From: an uncultured Flammeovirgaceae bacterium
GTDB lineage: Bacteria > Bacteroidota > Bacteroidia > Cytophagales > Cyclobacteriaceae
DNA length: 10,798 nt
NCBI GenBank assembly: GCA_946480685.1
Contig: CAMLLI010000062.1
Span: 1-10,798 of the forward strand
Direction: 5' to 3'
Positions 1-6,646 of this stretch are shown in pieces. Position 1 is the first letter of the stretch. Each line of letters starts with the position of its first letter. A program made the position numbers and the translations under genes. Below the pieces are notes generated by a model that saw nothing but the letters and a program-made list of their open reading frames with translations, was not told the DNA's origin and searched no databases.

Positions 1-1283
1 GCATGAAGTTGGAACAAAGCCTTTTCTTCTGATGCAGTCGCAGGGCTCGATTGATTTATTGCACTCTCAAAACGCAACGTCTGCACGCCCGATGTTTCGA
101 TGACATCCTGTTGTTTTATCTCCGTTGATTTTGCCACCGAAGCTTCGTATAGCTTCTCCCAGTTATCGGAGTTCGAGCGATGCAATGCCGTGCTGAATCG
201 TTCTTCGAAGTAAACCTGCTTCGACTGACTGTTGGCATTGTTAAGCTTTGAGATAAAATTAACATCAGCATTGAAATCTATAGCCGGTGTTAAGTTATGC
301 GAACCAATTGCCTGTCGCACAGCAGCACGCACGACTGCATATACTGCACGTTCATCATCAAACTTGATTTCTGTTTTTGTAGGATGAACATTCACATCGA
401 TATGTTTCGGATCGATTTCAATAAACAGTACATAGAACGGAAAACTGTTCTCAACAATCAATCCTTCGAAGGCCGTCATCACCGCGTGGTTCAGATAATT
501 GCTGCGAATGAACCTTCTATTCACAAACAAAAATTGTTCACCCCTGGTTTTGCGCGCAAAGTCTGGCTTACCTACATAGCCCGTTACTTTTACCGTATCG
601 GTTTCCTCCTGGCATGTAGCGAGTTGTTCTTTGTACGATTTTCCAAAGAGATTTACTACCCGTTGGCTGAGCTTGGTGGCCGGTAAATCATATACCTGTT
701 CATCGTTCTGAATAAACGAGAATGTAATTTCCGGGTGCGCCAATGCCAGCCGCTGAAACTCATCGATGATGTGCTTCAACTCTACCGGGTTCGACTTCAG
801 GAAATTTCTGCGGGCGGGTATATTGTAGAAAAGATTTTTAACACTGATGCTCGTTCCTTTCTCGCAGGCTACGGGCTCCTGTTTTTTTATATCCGATCCT
901 TCTACCACTATACAGGTTCCCAACTCCTGGTCTGCGGGCCGCGTCTTCAATTCAACCTGCGCCACAGCCGCGATAGAAGCAAGTGCTTCACCACGAAAGC
1001 CCATGGTATACAGTTCAAAAAGATCTTCAGCCTTTCGGATCTTGGAAGTAGCGTGTCGCTCGAGGCTCATGCGTGCATCGATCTCCGACATACCGATGCC
1101 ATCATCAATCACCTGTAATAAAGTTTTACCGGCTTCTTTAATGATGAGCTTGATATTTTTTGCCCCGGCATCAATGGAATTCTCCATCAATTCTTTTACA
1201 GCAGATGCCGGACGCTGCACAACCTCACCAGCAGCAATCTGGTTTGCAATGGAATCGGGTAATAGCTGAATGATGTCGGGCAT
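1..1283 (-). CDS. mutL: DNA mismatch repair protein MutL (N-terminal 427 codons; 3' end outside window)
   Basis: MutL couples mismatch recognition by MutS to downstream strand removal in the cytoplasm. Reading the minus strand from the ATG at 1283-1281 gives an open frame with no stop to the window edge. It begins MPDIIQLLPDSIANQIAAGE. The GHKL ATPase motifs occur in order: ENSIDAGA (residues 34-41, catalytic Glu and Mg-binding Asn), DDGIGM (60-65), HATSKI (77-82) and GFRGEALASI (95-104). The transducer domain carries NVHPTK (298-303) with the conserved lysine. From about residue 330 the sequence becomes linker-like. The C-terminal dimerisation and possible endonuclease domain lies outside, so whether it carries the DQHAAxERxxxE nuclease motif cannot be judged. 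This start fits the family, whose proteins begin only a few residues before the I..L..xxANQIAAGEV motif. The gene is divergent from the GH3/serine-hydrolase gene. Identification is secure. Confidence 0.97.
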   Translation of the reverse strand, partial: MPDIIQLLPDSIANQIAAGEVVQRPASAVKELMENSIDAGAKNIKLIIKEAGKTLLQVIDDGIGMSEIDARMSLERHATSKIRKAEDLFELYTMGFRGEALASIAAVAQVELKTRPADQELGTCIVVEGSDIKKQEPVACEKGTSISVKNLFYNIPARRNFLKSNPVELKHIIDEFQRLALAHPEITFSFIQNDEQVYDLPATKLSQRVVNLFGKSYKEQLATCQEETDTVKVTGYVGKPDFARKTRGEQFLFVNRRFIRSNYLNHAVMTAFEGLIVENSFPFYVLFIEIDPKHIDVNVHPTKTEIKFDDERAVYAVVRAAVRQAIGSHNLTPAIDFNADVNFISKLNNANSQSKQVYFEERFSTALHRSNSDNWEKLYEASVAKSTEIKQQDVIETSGVQTLRFESAINQSSPATASEEKALFQLH

Positions 1284-1311
1284 GAACGCAATCTTGCAAA
1301 TTGTGGAATTA

Positions 1312-1319
1312 CAAAGGTG
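1312..1319 (-). promoter_or_regulatory. Candidate Bacteroidota -7 box for mutL
   Basis: On the minus strand this reads CACCTTTG, one mismatch from TAnnTTTG. It lies 28 bases before the mutL ATG, a plausible short leader. I see no clear TTTG-type -33 element upstream, so the call is weak. Confidence 0.3.
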
Positions 1320-1356
1320 GTAAATTTTATAAAAGGATTCGCCAGATTTTTAGATC

Positions 1357-1378
1357 TGCCCGGTGAAATGTTGCCCGG
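1357..1378. repeat. Direct repeat TGCCCGG x2 in the divergent intergenic region
   Basis: TGCCCGG occurs at 1357-1363 and again at 1372-1378, 15 bases apart start to start, between the divergent mutL and GH3/serine-hydrolase genes. Paired half-sites in such a place could bind a regulator. The repeat is short and may be chance. Confidence 0.25.
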
Positions 1379-1386
1379 AATTTATC

Positions 1387-1400
1387 GTTAAAAATTTAAC
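1387..1400. repeat. Palindrome GTTAAA-AA-TTTAAC upstream of the GH3/serine-hydrolase gene
   Basis: Two perfect 6-base arms flank a two-base centre, 59 bases before the ATG at 1460. A TAACTTCG sequence at 1404-1411, one base off TAnnTTTG, lies just downstream and could be the -7 box. The palindrome would then sit where an operator is expected. It is AT-rich and low in information, so this is only a candidate. Confidence 0.3.
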
Positions 1401-1459
1401 CATTAACTTCGCTCACGAAAGTTGGCTTATCGCTCCATTTTTTAAACTTCTATAACCGG

Positions 1460-4357
1460 ATGATTAAGAAGACTCTCAGTCTGTGTACGCTTTTATTTTG
1501 TTTCGTTTCAACATTTGCCCAGCTCAGTCGCGAGGCATGGGTCGATAGTGTTTTCAATGCACTGAACACAAACCGGAAAATCGGTCAGTTGTTTATGTTG
1601 CCGGTGCCTACGCAGGGTGACGCTGCCGCACTGAGCGAAATACGATCGAAAGTAAAAAATGAACAAGTCGGTGGCATTATTCTCACCGGCGGTAATCCGT
1701 TACAACTCGCCAACCAGGTTCGCAGATTCCAGGAACAAACCGATATACCGCTTTTTGTTTCGCAGGATGCTGAAGGTGGTCTCGGTATGAGTATAGATAG
1801 CACGATTACATACCCATCGCCACTGGTGCTGGGGGCTATACGAAACGACTCGCTGTTGTATGAACTCGGCAAAGCTATAGCACAGCAATTAAAAATGGTA
1901 GGCGTAAACCTGAGCTTTGCCCCAACAGTAGAAATGAATGCTTCTACTACACTGAAGTATCAGTCTTTCGGAGAAAATAAATATCGCATCACCAACAAAG
2001 CCATTGCCTTTATGAAAGGCATGACGGATGAACAAGTGCTGGCGTGTGTAAAAAACTTCCCTGTACAGAGTATAACCATAACCGATGTACAAAAAGGCTG
2101 GCCGATTATTCAACCAACCGTTGACACTGCGCAGGTATATACTTTCCGTAAACTTTTTGAGAACCGGTTGATGGGTTTTGTTCCCGGCAGCACGGAGTTG
2201 CCGTTGTTCTACACCAACATGAACCTGGCACGCAAGAATAATTTTACGTCACAGATGTTGTCGTCTTTATTCATTGGTGATTGGGTGAAGAAAAATATGA
2301 ACTACCAGGGACTTGCCTTTGCAGACCTGCGCAACGTACCGCCTATACAGGAGAAGAACAGCGAAGGACTTGCATCGCTCTACGCGCTGCAGGCTGGCAA
2401 CGACATCATTTTATACCCAAAGGATATAAACATTGCTATTCGGAAAATAAGACGGCAGGTACGCAGAGATAAAGCGTTGGAAGAACAACTGAACAGCAGT
2501 GTAAAGAAAATCCTCGCAGCAAAATATGATGCAGGTTTATGGAAGAAGAACACAATCAACACCGACAATCTTTTACTAAAACTTAACTCGCCACAGGCCC
2601 ATCTTCTCAACAAGAAATTACAACAAGCTGCCATCACCGTTTTAAAAAACAGCGACAACGTATTGCCGGTATCTGTACTCGACAATAAACGATTTATATA
2701 CATAACCAGCGACACCACGCAGAAGCCGGATGAACTATTTCATTATGTATCGCGGTATATACATGCCGATCGTTACGCATTGCATCAGCAGCGGGAGCTC
2801 ACAGCACTGGCGGCCGGCAAACAATCGCTTACGTGTATTATAGGTATATATCCGCAAACACCACCGGAAAAATTAGCAGAGCTAAAAAAACTACTGGAGA
2901 ATTTCCGTGAGCACGATGTTATACTATGTGATTTTGGCAATGAAGAATTTCTTCGCACGGCTGCACAATATTCTACCGTTGTAACCGCCTATACTAATAC
3001 AGAGGAAATGCTGGAGACTATGCCGCAGGTAGTTTTCGGAGGACTTACGGCCGATGCGCAGTTACCTATGAAGATAAGCGACCAGCTGCAAAGCGGCACG
3101 GGAAATATAGTACCGGCTATAAACAGGCTCACCTACTCTACTCCGGAGGATGCCGGCATGGACAGTCGTATACTCAGCAAGATTGACAGCATTGCCAAAG
3201 AAGCTATTCGCAACATGGCAACACCGGGATGCCAGGTATTAGTAGCACGTAACGGAAAAGTTATCTATGATAAATCGTTCGGATACCTGACTTACGAGAA
3301 AAAGACACCAGTAACGGAAAATACTATATATGATCTGGCCTCGCTTACCAAAGTATCGGCAACGTTGCAGGCTACCATGTTTATGTATGAGAAGGGGTTG
3401 ATTGATCTAAACAAGAAAGCATCGTTCTATTTACCGGAGCTGCGTAACAGTAACAAAAAAGATATTACCATCATCGATATGCTCACACACCAGGCGGGGC
3501 TTGCGCCCTTTATACCGCTATGGCCGCAGACGATGAAAGACACTACATTTCTGCCGCAGTTTTATAGTCGCAAGCGCGATGCAGCGCATCCCTTTCCGGT
3601 AGCTCCGGGGCTATATGGTTCGCAGGCGATGAAAGATTCGGTTTGGTCGTGGATCATACAATCAAAGATGGCTGATAAAATTCCGCGCACACCCTATACC
3701 TATCGCTATAGCGATCTGGGATTGATGATCATGCAACACATTGCCGAGCGCGTACTAAACCAACCGCTGGACGATTTTCTTGCGCAGAATTTTTACGAAC
3801 CGCTCGGTGCCTATACAACACGCTTCAACCCCACCGACAATCAACAACTATCGGTACAGGCTATAGCACCTACGGAGTTCGACAAGATATACCGGAAGAA
3901 ATTAATAGCCGGCACGGTGCATGATGAACGCGCAGCTATGATGGGTGGCGTAAGTGGCCATGCCGGACTCTTCAGCAGTGCGCTTGACCTGGCCAAGCTC
4001 GGGCAAATGCTTTTGCAGGAGGGTAAATATGGTGGGTATCAATACTATAAACCGGAAACGGTACGCACCTTCGCTACCAAAATGTATAAAGGACGCAGGG
4101 CTATTGGTTGGGACAGACCGGTGCAAAGCGAATGGAACAGTCCTACATCGCTTACTGCTTCTCCGCTTACCTATGGTCACACCGGCTTTACGGGGACGTG
4201 TATGTGGATTGATCCGGAGTTTAACCTGGTCTATATATTTTTGTCGAACCGGGTCTATCCAGATCGTAACACACGACTAATCTCCAGCAACATACGGTCT
4301 CGTATACAGGATGTTATTTACCAGTCAATCTTCAATTATTGCCTGCATTCACAATAA
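1460..4357 (+). CDS. Exported GH3 (NagZ-like, catalytically degenerate) / serine beta-lactamase-family fusion protein
   Basis: Two-module envelope protein of 965 residues. Residues 1-21 form a Sec signal peptide (MIKK, hydrophobic core, cleavage near AFA/Q). Residues 30-350 resemble the GH3 (beta-N-acetylhexosaminidase, NagZ-like) barrel and about 385-545 the GH3 C-terminal domain. About 562-960 is a beta-lactamase/DD-peptidase-fold serine hydrolase with SLTK (628-631, nucleophile Ser628 and Lys631), YSD (750-752) and HTG (907-909). The hydrolase motifs are complete, so that half is likely active on a periplasmic peptide, ester or muropeptide substrate. In the GH3 half, Asp103 (DAEGG) and the aligned nucleophile Asp289 remain. 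The usual KHFPGHG(x4)DSH(x3)P block, however, reads K198-NFPVQS-(x4)-DVQ-(x3)-P215, so the acid/base His is Gln211. The Arg of RSFG is Gln168. I infer a weak or non-catalytic sugar-binding domain. The fusion is common in Bacteroidota. It could act in peptidoglycan recycling, but the substrate is unknown. Confidence 0.9.
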   Translation: MIKKTLSLCTLLFCFVSTFAQLSREAWVDSVFNALNTNRKIGQLFMLPVPTQGDAAALSEIRSKVKNEQVGGIILTGGNPLQLANQVRRFQEQTDIPLFVSQDAEGGLGMSIDSTITYPSPLVLGAIRNDSLLYELGKAIAQQLKMVGVNLSFAPTVEMNASTTLKYQSFGENKYRITNKAIAFMKGMTDEQVLACVKNFPVQSITITDVQKGWPIIQPTVDTAQVYTFRKLFENRLMGFVPGSTELPLFYTNMNLARKNNFTSQMLSSLFIGDWVKKNMNYQGLAFADLRNVPPIQEKNSEGLASLYALQAGNDIILYPKDINIAIRKIRRQVRRDKALEEQLNSSVKKILAAKYDAGLWKKNTINTDNLLLKLNSPQAHLLNKKLQQAAITVLKNSDNVLPVSVLDNKRFIYITSDTTQKPDELFHYVSRYIHADRYALHQQRELTALAAGKQSLTCIIGIYPQTPPEKLAELKKLLENFREHDVILCDFGNEEFLRTAAQYSTVVTAYTNTEEMLETMPQVVFGGLTADAQLPMKISDQLQSGTGNIVPAINRLTYSTPEDAGMDSRILSKIDSIAKEAIRNMATPGCQVLVARNGKVIYDKSFGYLTYEKKTPVTENTIYDLASLTKVSATLQATMFMYEKGLIDLNKKASFYLPELRNSNKKDITIIDMLTHQAGLAPFIPLWPQTMKDTTFLPQFYSRKRDAAHPFPVAPGLYGSQAMKDSVWSWIIQSKMADKIPRTPYTYRYSDLGLMIMQHIAERVLNQPLDDFLAQNFYEPLGAYTTRFNPTDNQQLSVQAIAPTEFDKIYRKKLIAGTVHDERAAMMGGVSGHAGLFSSALDLAKLGQMLLQEGKYGGYQYYKPETVRTFATKMYKGRRAIGWDRPVQSEWNSPTSLTASPLTYGHTGFTGTCMWIDPEFNLVYIFLSNRVYPDRNTRLISSNIRSRIQDVIYQSIFNYCLHSQ

Positions 4358-4367
4358 TTTAACAAAA

Positions 4368-4382
4368 TGTAAGAAACTTACA
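4368..4382. repeat. Perfect inverted repeat TGTAAG-AAA-CTTACA before bshA
   Basis: Six-base arms around a three-base loop lie 11 bases after the stop of the preceding gene and 42 bases before the bshA start. A second, smaller dyad (ACCT at 4385-4388, AGGT at 4394-4397) follows directly. Neither is followed by a T-tract, so a regulator site or leader structure is more likely than a terminator. No TAnnTTTG box is visible in this gap, so bshA may be read through from the upstream gene. Confidence 0.4.
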
Positions 4383-4424
4383 GTACCTGAAAAAGGTTAA
4401 TGCATGTAACAAAACCAACCACCA

Positions 4425-5576
4425 GTGGAACAAATTAAAATTGGCATTGTATGTTACCCTACCTTCGGGGGAAGCGGTGTAGTAGCAACAGAATTAGGAA
4501 AAGCACTCGCGCAGGAAGGTCACAAAGTTCACTTCATAACTTATTCGCAGCCAACCCGGTTGGATTTTCTGAATGAAAACCTATACTACCACGAGGTCGA
4601 TTTCCGGTCATACCCGCTCTTTGAATTTCAGCCTTACGAACTGGCCCTCGCCAGCAAAATGGTAAGTGTAGTAAAGAACGAGAAGCTCGACCTGCTGCAT
4701 GTACACTATGCTATACCACACGCATCGGCAGCCTATATGGCCAAGCAGATACTCCGCTCACAGGGAATTTATATACCTGTAGTAACTACACTGCACGGTA
4801 CCGATATAACACTGGTAGGTAAAGATCCATCATACGAACCGGTTGTTACCTTTAGTATTAATCAATCGGATGGCGTAACGGCCGTATCCGAAGATCTCAA
4901 GCGCGAAACATTTCAATACTTTCAGATTCTGAATGATATAGAAGTTATACCGAACTTCATCGACCTCGAAAAATTCAAGAAGCAGAAGAAAGATCATTTC
5001 AAGAAAGCGATCTGTCCCAACGGTGAATCGCTTGTCGTGCACACTTCCAACTTCCGCAAGGTAAAGCGTATACCCGATGTTATACAGATCTTTGCCAATG
5101 TGCGCAGAGAGATACCGGCAAAGTTGTTAATGATAGGCGATGGACCGGAACGTAATCATGCCGAGAAGATGTGTCGCGAGCTGGGTATATGTGATGATAT
5201 ACGTTTCCTTGGTAAACTTGAAGCCGTTGAAGAAGTACTATCGGTGGCCGATCTCTTCCTGATGCCTTCTGAAAAAGAGAGCTTCGGTTTGGCAGCACTC
5301 GAAGCCATGGCGTGTGAAGTACCGGTTATATCTACCAACACGGGAGGGCTACCCGAACTCAATGTACAAGGGGTTACCGGATTCATGAGTCCTGTGGGAG
5401 ATGTGGAAGATATGACACGTAAATCACTCTTTGTACTCGATCCGAGCAACCTGCCACGCTTTAAACAGAACGCATTGAAGCGGGCACAAGAATTTGATAT
5501 CAGCAAAATATTGCCGGTATATGAAAATTACTATCAAAAAATACTGGTAAAATCGGCAGCAAAATCCGCAGTATAA
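4425..5576 (+). CDS. bshA: BshA, N-acetyl-alpha-D-glucosaminyl L-malate synthase (bacillithiol biosynthesis)
   Basis: GT4-family, GT-B-fold cytoplasmic glycosyltransferase of 383 residues. It transfers GlcNAc from UDP-GlcNAc to L-malate, the first step of bacillithiol synthesis. The N-terminus IKIGIVCYPTFGGSGVVATE (glycine loop G15-G18) is diagnostic for BshA. Also present are HVHYAIPHA (92-100), TTLHGTDITLVG (121-132), the nucleotide-binding segment near HTSNFRKVKR (206-215), and the GT4 EX7E motif (Glu285 and Glu293 in SEKESFGLAALEAMA). The start is GTG: an in-frame TAA at 4407-4409 excludes any longer ATG-started form, and the GTG product matches the normal family N-terminus. The partner genes bshB and bshC are not in the window, which is usual because bsh genes are often scattered. 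It is co-directional with its neighbours. Confidence 0.96.
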   Translation: MEQIKIGIVCYPTFGGSGVVATELGKALAQEGHKVHFITYSQPTRLDFLNENLYYHEVDFRSYPLFEFQPYELALASKMVSVVKNEKLDLLHVHYAIPHASAAYMAKQILRSQGIYIPVVTTLHGTDITLVGKDPSYEPVVTFSINQSDGVTAVSEDLKRETFQYFQILNDIEVIPNFIDLEKFKKQKKDHFKKAICPNGESLVVHTSNFRKVKRIPDVIQIFANVRREIPAKLLMIGDGPERNHAEKMCRELGICDDIRFLGKLEAVEEVLSVADLFLMPSEKESFGLAALEAMACEVPVISTNTGGLPELNVQGVTGFMSPVGDVEDMTRKSLFVLDPSNLPRFKQNALKRAQEFDISKILPVYENYYQKILVKSAAKSAV

Positions 5577-5584
5577 CCGTTAAA

Positions 5585-5592
5585 TATATTTG
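5585..5592 (+). promoter_or_regulatory. Bacteroidota -7 promoter box TATATTTG for the fatty-acid hydroxylase gene
   Basis: An exact TAnnTTTG match starts 8 bases after the bshA stop. Transcription would start near 5599, leaving a leader of about 40 bases. A good -33 TTTG is not visible. It suggests the hydroxylase has its own promoter in addition to any read-through from bshA. Confidence 0.55.
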
Positions 5593-5641
5593 TACGAGAA
5601 TTCTGTGGTGATAATTTCGCACAAAAAAGTTGATCAACGGT

Positions 5642-6262
5642 ATGGAAGCAGAGGTACTACCTAAGAACAAAGGAACAAAACAGCTTTTTCAAAACCCTAT
5701 ACTCGAGAAGTTGTCTCGCACACATATATCGGTACCGCTTGCCATCTTCTTTTTATACTCTTCTGTCTTGTTATACTGGAGTGTTACCCATACATCCCTG
5801 AATGCTATAACAACCGTGGGCTTATTCGGCCTGGGTGTAATTGCCTTTACATGGGTGGAGTATATAACACACCGCCATCTCTTTCACATGCAAACCTATA
5901 CTCGGCTTCGCGCGAAGCTACAGTATACTTTGCATGGTGTACACCACGAATTTCCGAAAGATAAAGACCGGCTCGCCATGCCTCCGCTGCTGAGTATAAC
6001 TATAGCAACGGTGTTGCTACTGCTTTTAAGGCTGGTGATAGGCGATTTTGTTTTTGCATTCCTGCCGGGATTTTTGGTCGGCTATGCAGCGTACCTGTCC
6101 GTACACTATATGGTGCATGCATATCAGCCTCCTAAAAATTTTCTGAAAGTATTATGGATTAACCATAGTATACATCACTACAAGGATGGAGAGATTGTAT
6201 TTGGCGTATCTTCTCCGTTGTGGGACTATATATATGGTACGATGCGCGATAAACGTTCGTAA
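5642..6262 (+). CDS. Fatty-acid 2-hydroxylase-like membrane di-metal enzyme (FA hydroxylase/sterol desaturase superfamily)
   Basis: Integral membrane histidine-cluster hydroxylase of 206 residues. The pattern follows yeast Scs7 and human FA2H closely: EYITHRHLFHM (73-83, His77/79/82), LHGVHHEFPKDKDRLAMPP (97-115, His98/101/102), HYMVHA (155-160, His155/159), and NHSIHHYKDGEIVFGVSSPLWDYIYGTM (174-201, His175/178/179). Hydrophobic segments near 31-48, 55-72, 117-131 and 133-155 are membrane spans. The N-terminal cytochrome b5 domain of the eukaryotic enzymes is absent, as is usual in bacteria, so a separate electron donor is needed. The likely reaction is alpha-hydroxylation of an acyl chain, plausibly on a sphingolipid or another lipid such as ornithine lipid; the exact substrate is inferred. 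I chose ATG 5642, with an A-rich leader, over an in-frame TTG at 5630, which would add four residues. The superfamily also contains carotenoid hydroxylases, but the HGVHHxFPxD and RL.MPP context favours FA2H. Confidence 0.85.
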   Translation: MEAEVLPKNKGTKQLFQNPILEKLSRTHISVPLAIFFLYSSVLLYWSVTHTSLNAITTVGLFGLGVIAFTWVEYITHRHLFHMQTYTRLRAKLQYTLHGVHHEFPKDKDRLAMPPLLSITIATVLLLLLRLVIGDFVFAFLPGFLVGYAAYLSVHYMVHAYQPPKNFLKVLWINHSIHHYKDGEIVFGVSSPLWDYIYGTMRDKRS

Positions 6263-6283
6263 CGTTGGCGCTAAAAAATAAAT

Positions 6284-6317
6284 AGCCATCCCGGATTACA
6301 GGATGGCTTCTTTATTG
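6284..6317. terminator. Bidirectional hairpin terminator between convergent genes
   Basis: AGCCATCC (6284-6291) pairs perfectly with GGATGGCT (6301-6308) around a nine-base loop. On the plus strand TCTTTATT follows. On the minus strand the hairpin is followed by ATTTATTTTTT (complement of 6273-6283). It therefore serves both the hydroxylase gene ending at 6262 and the lipoprotein gene ending at 6348. Confidence 0.85.
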
Positions 6318-6347
6318 TCTAGGTATTGATAGGTAAAGGTATAAGCG

Positions 6348-6482
6348 TTATATGCGAGTTTCTTTTGTAACTTTTACAACTTCTTTCTTCTGAGTCTTCT
6401 TGGCATACGTAGGGCACGTATGGAAACCACAGGACGAAAGAACGATAGCCAGAACCGTGAATATTGCTACAGATTTTTTCAT
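6348..6482 (-). CDS. Small lipoprotein, 44 residues, function unknown
   Basis: Reading the minus strand from the ATG at 6482-6480 gives 44 residues starting MKKSVAIFTVLAIVLSSCGF. This is a short lipoprotein signal peptide with lipobox LSSC (15-18), so Cys18 would be lipidated and the mature peptide would be only 27 residues. The mature part begins CGFHTCPTYAKK and ends in a strongly basic KK/EVVKV/TK tail. It has a second cysteine (Cys23) and the compact HTCPTY motif. From memory, similar tiny Cys-Pro-Thr-Tyr lipoproteins occur in other Bacteroidota, but I know of no function. A consensus -7 box lies upstream (6505-6512) and a terminator shared with the convergent hydroxylase gene lies downstream, so it looks like a complete monocistronic unit. 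It is divergent from the VWA gene. Final location (periplasmic face or surface) is unknown. Confidence 0.8.
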   Translation of the reverse strand: MKKSVAIFTVLAIVLSSCGFHTCPTYAKKTQKKEVVKVTKETRI

Positions 6483-6504
6483 ACAGTCAGGATTAAATGT
6501 TGTT

Positions 6505-6512
6505 CAAAGGTA
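6505..6512 (-). promoter_or_regulatory. Bacteroidota -7 promoter box TACCTTTG for the small lipoprotein gene
   Basis: The minus strand reads TACCTTTG, an exact TAnnTTTG match, 22 bases before the lipoprotein ATG. The expected start of transcription is within about 10-15 bases of the ATG, giving a short leader. No clear -33 TTTG is seen. It supports the reality of this short gene. Confidence 0.55.
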
Positions 6513-6646
6513 TATAAGTCGGTTTAACGGCACTTTCCGATTCCCGCAGAATTCTTACATACACGGTGAATCTTTTGGAAAATTAAATTTTGAAGCCGAA
6601 ACAGAAACCCGAAATTAATGGTTTAGAGAAGTATACTCAGACAGAT

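Noticed and set aside
297..1269. Plus-strand open frames of 127-140 residues at 297-686, 735-1118 and 847-1269
   Set aside because: They lie wholly antisense to the clear mutL coding sequence, have no domain signatures and show off-frame composition.
6579..6591. AT palindrome AAAATT-A-AATTTT upstream of the VWA gene
   Set aside because: Low-complexity AT sequence of this size is expected by chance, and no promoter box lies in register with it.
6400..6618. Plus-strand frame of 72 residues
   Set aside because: Antisense to the lipoprotein gene and running across the VWA gene leader; the minus-strand lipoprotein has lipobox, promoter and terminator support, this has none.
6590..6646. TTG start giving a 384-residue VWA protein
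   Set aside because: The extension KPKQKPEINGLEKYTQTD does not look like family sequence, while ATG 6647 has a purine-rich AGAGAAG upstream and a family-like N-terminus.
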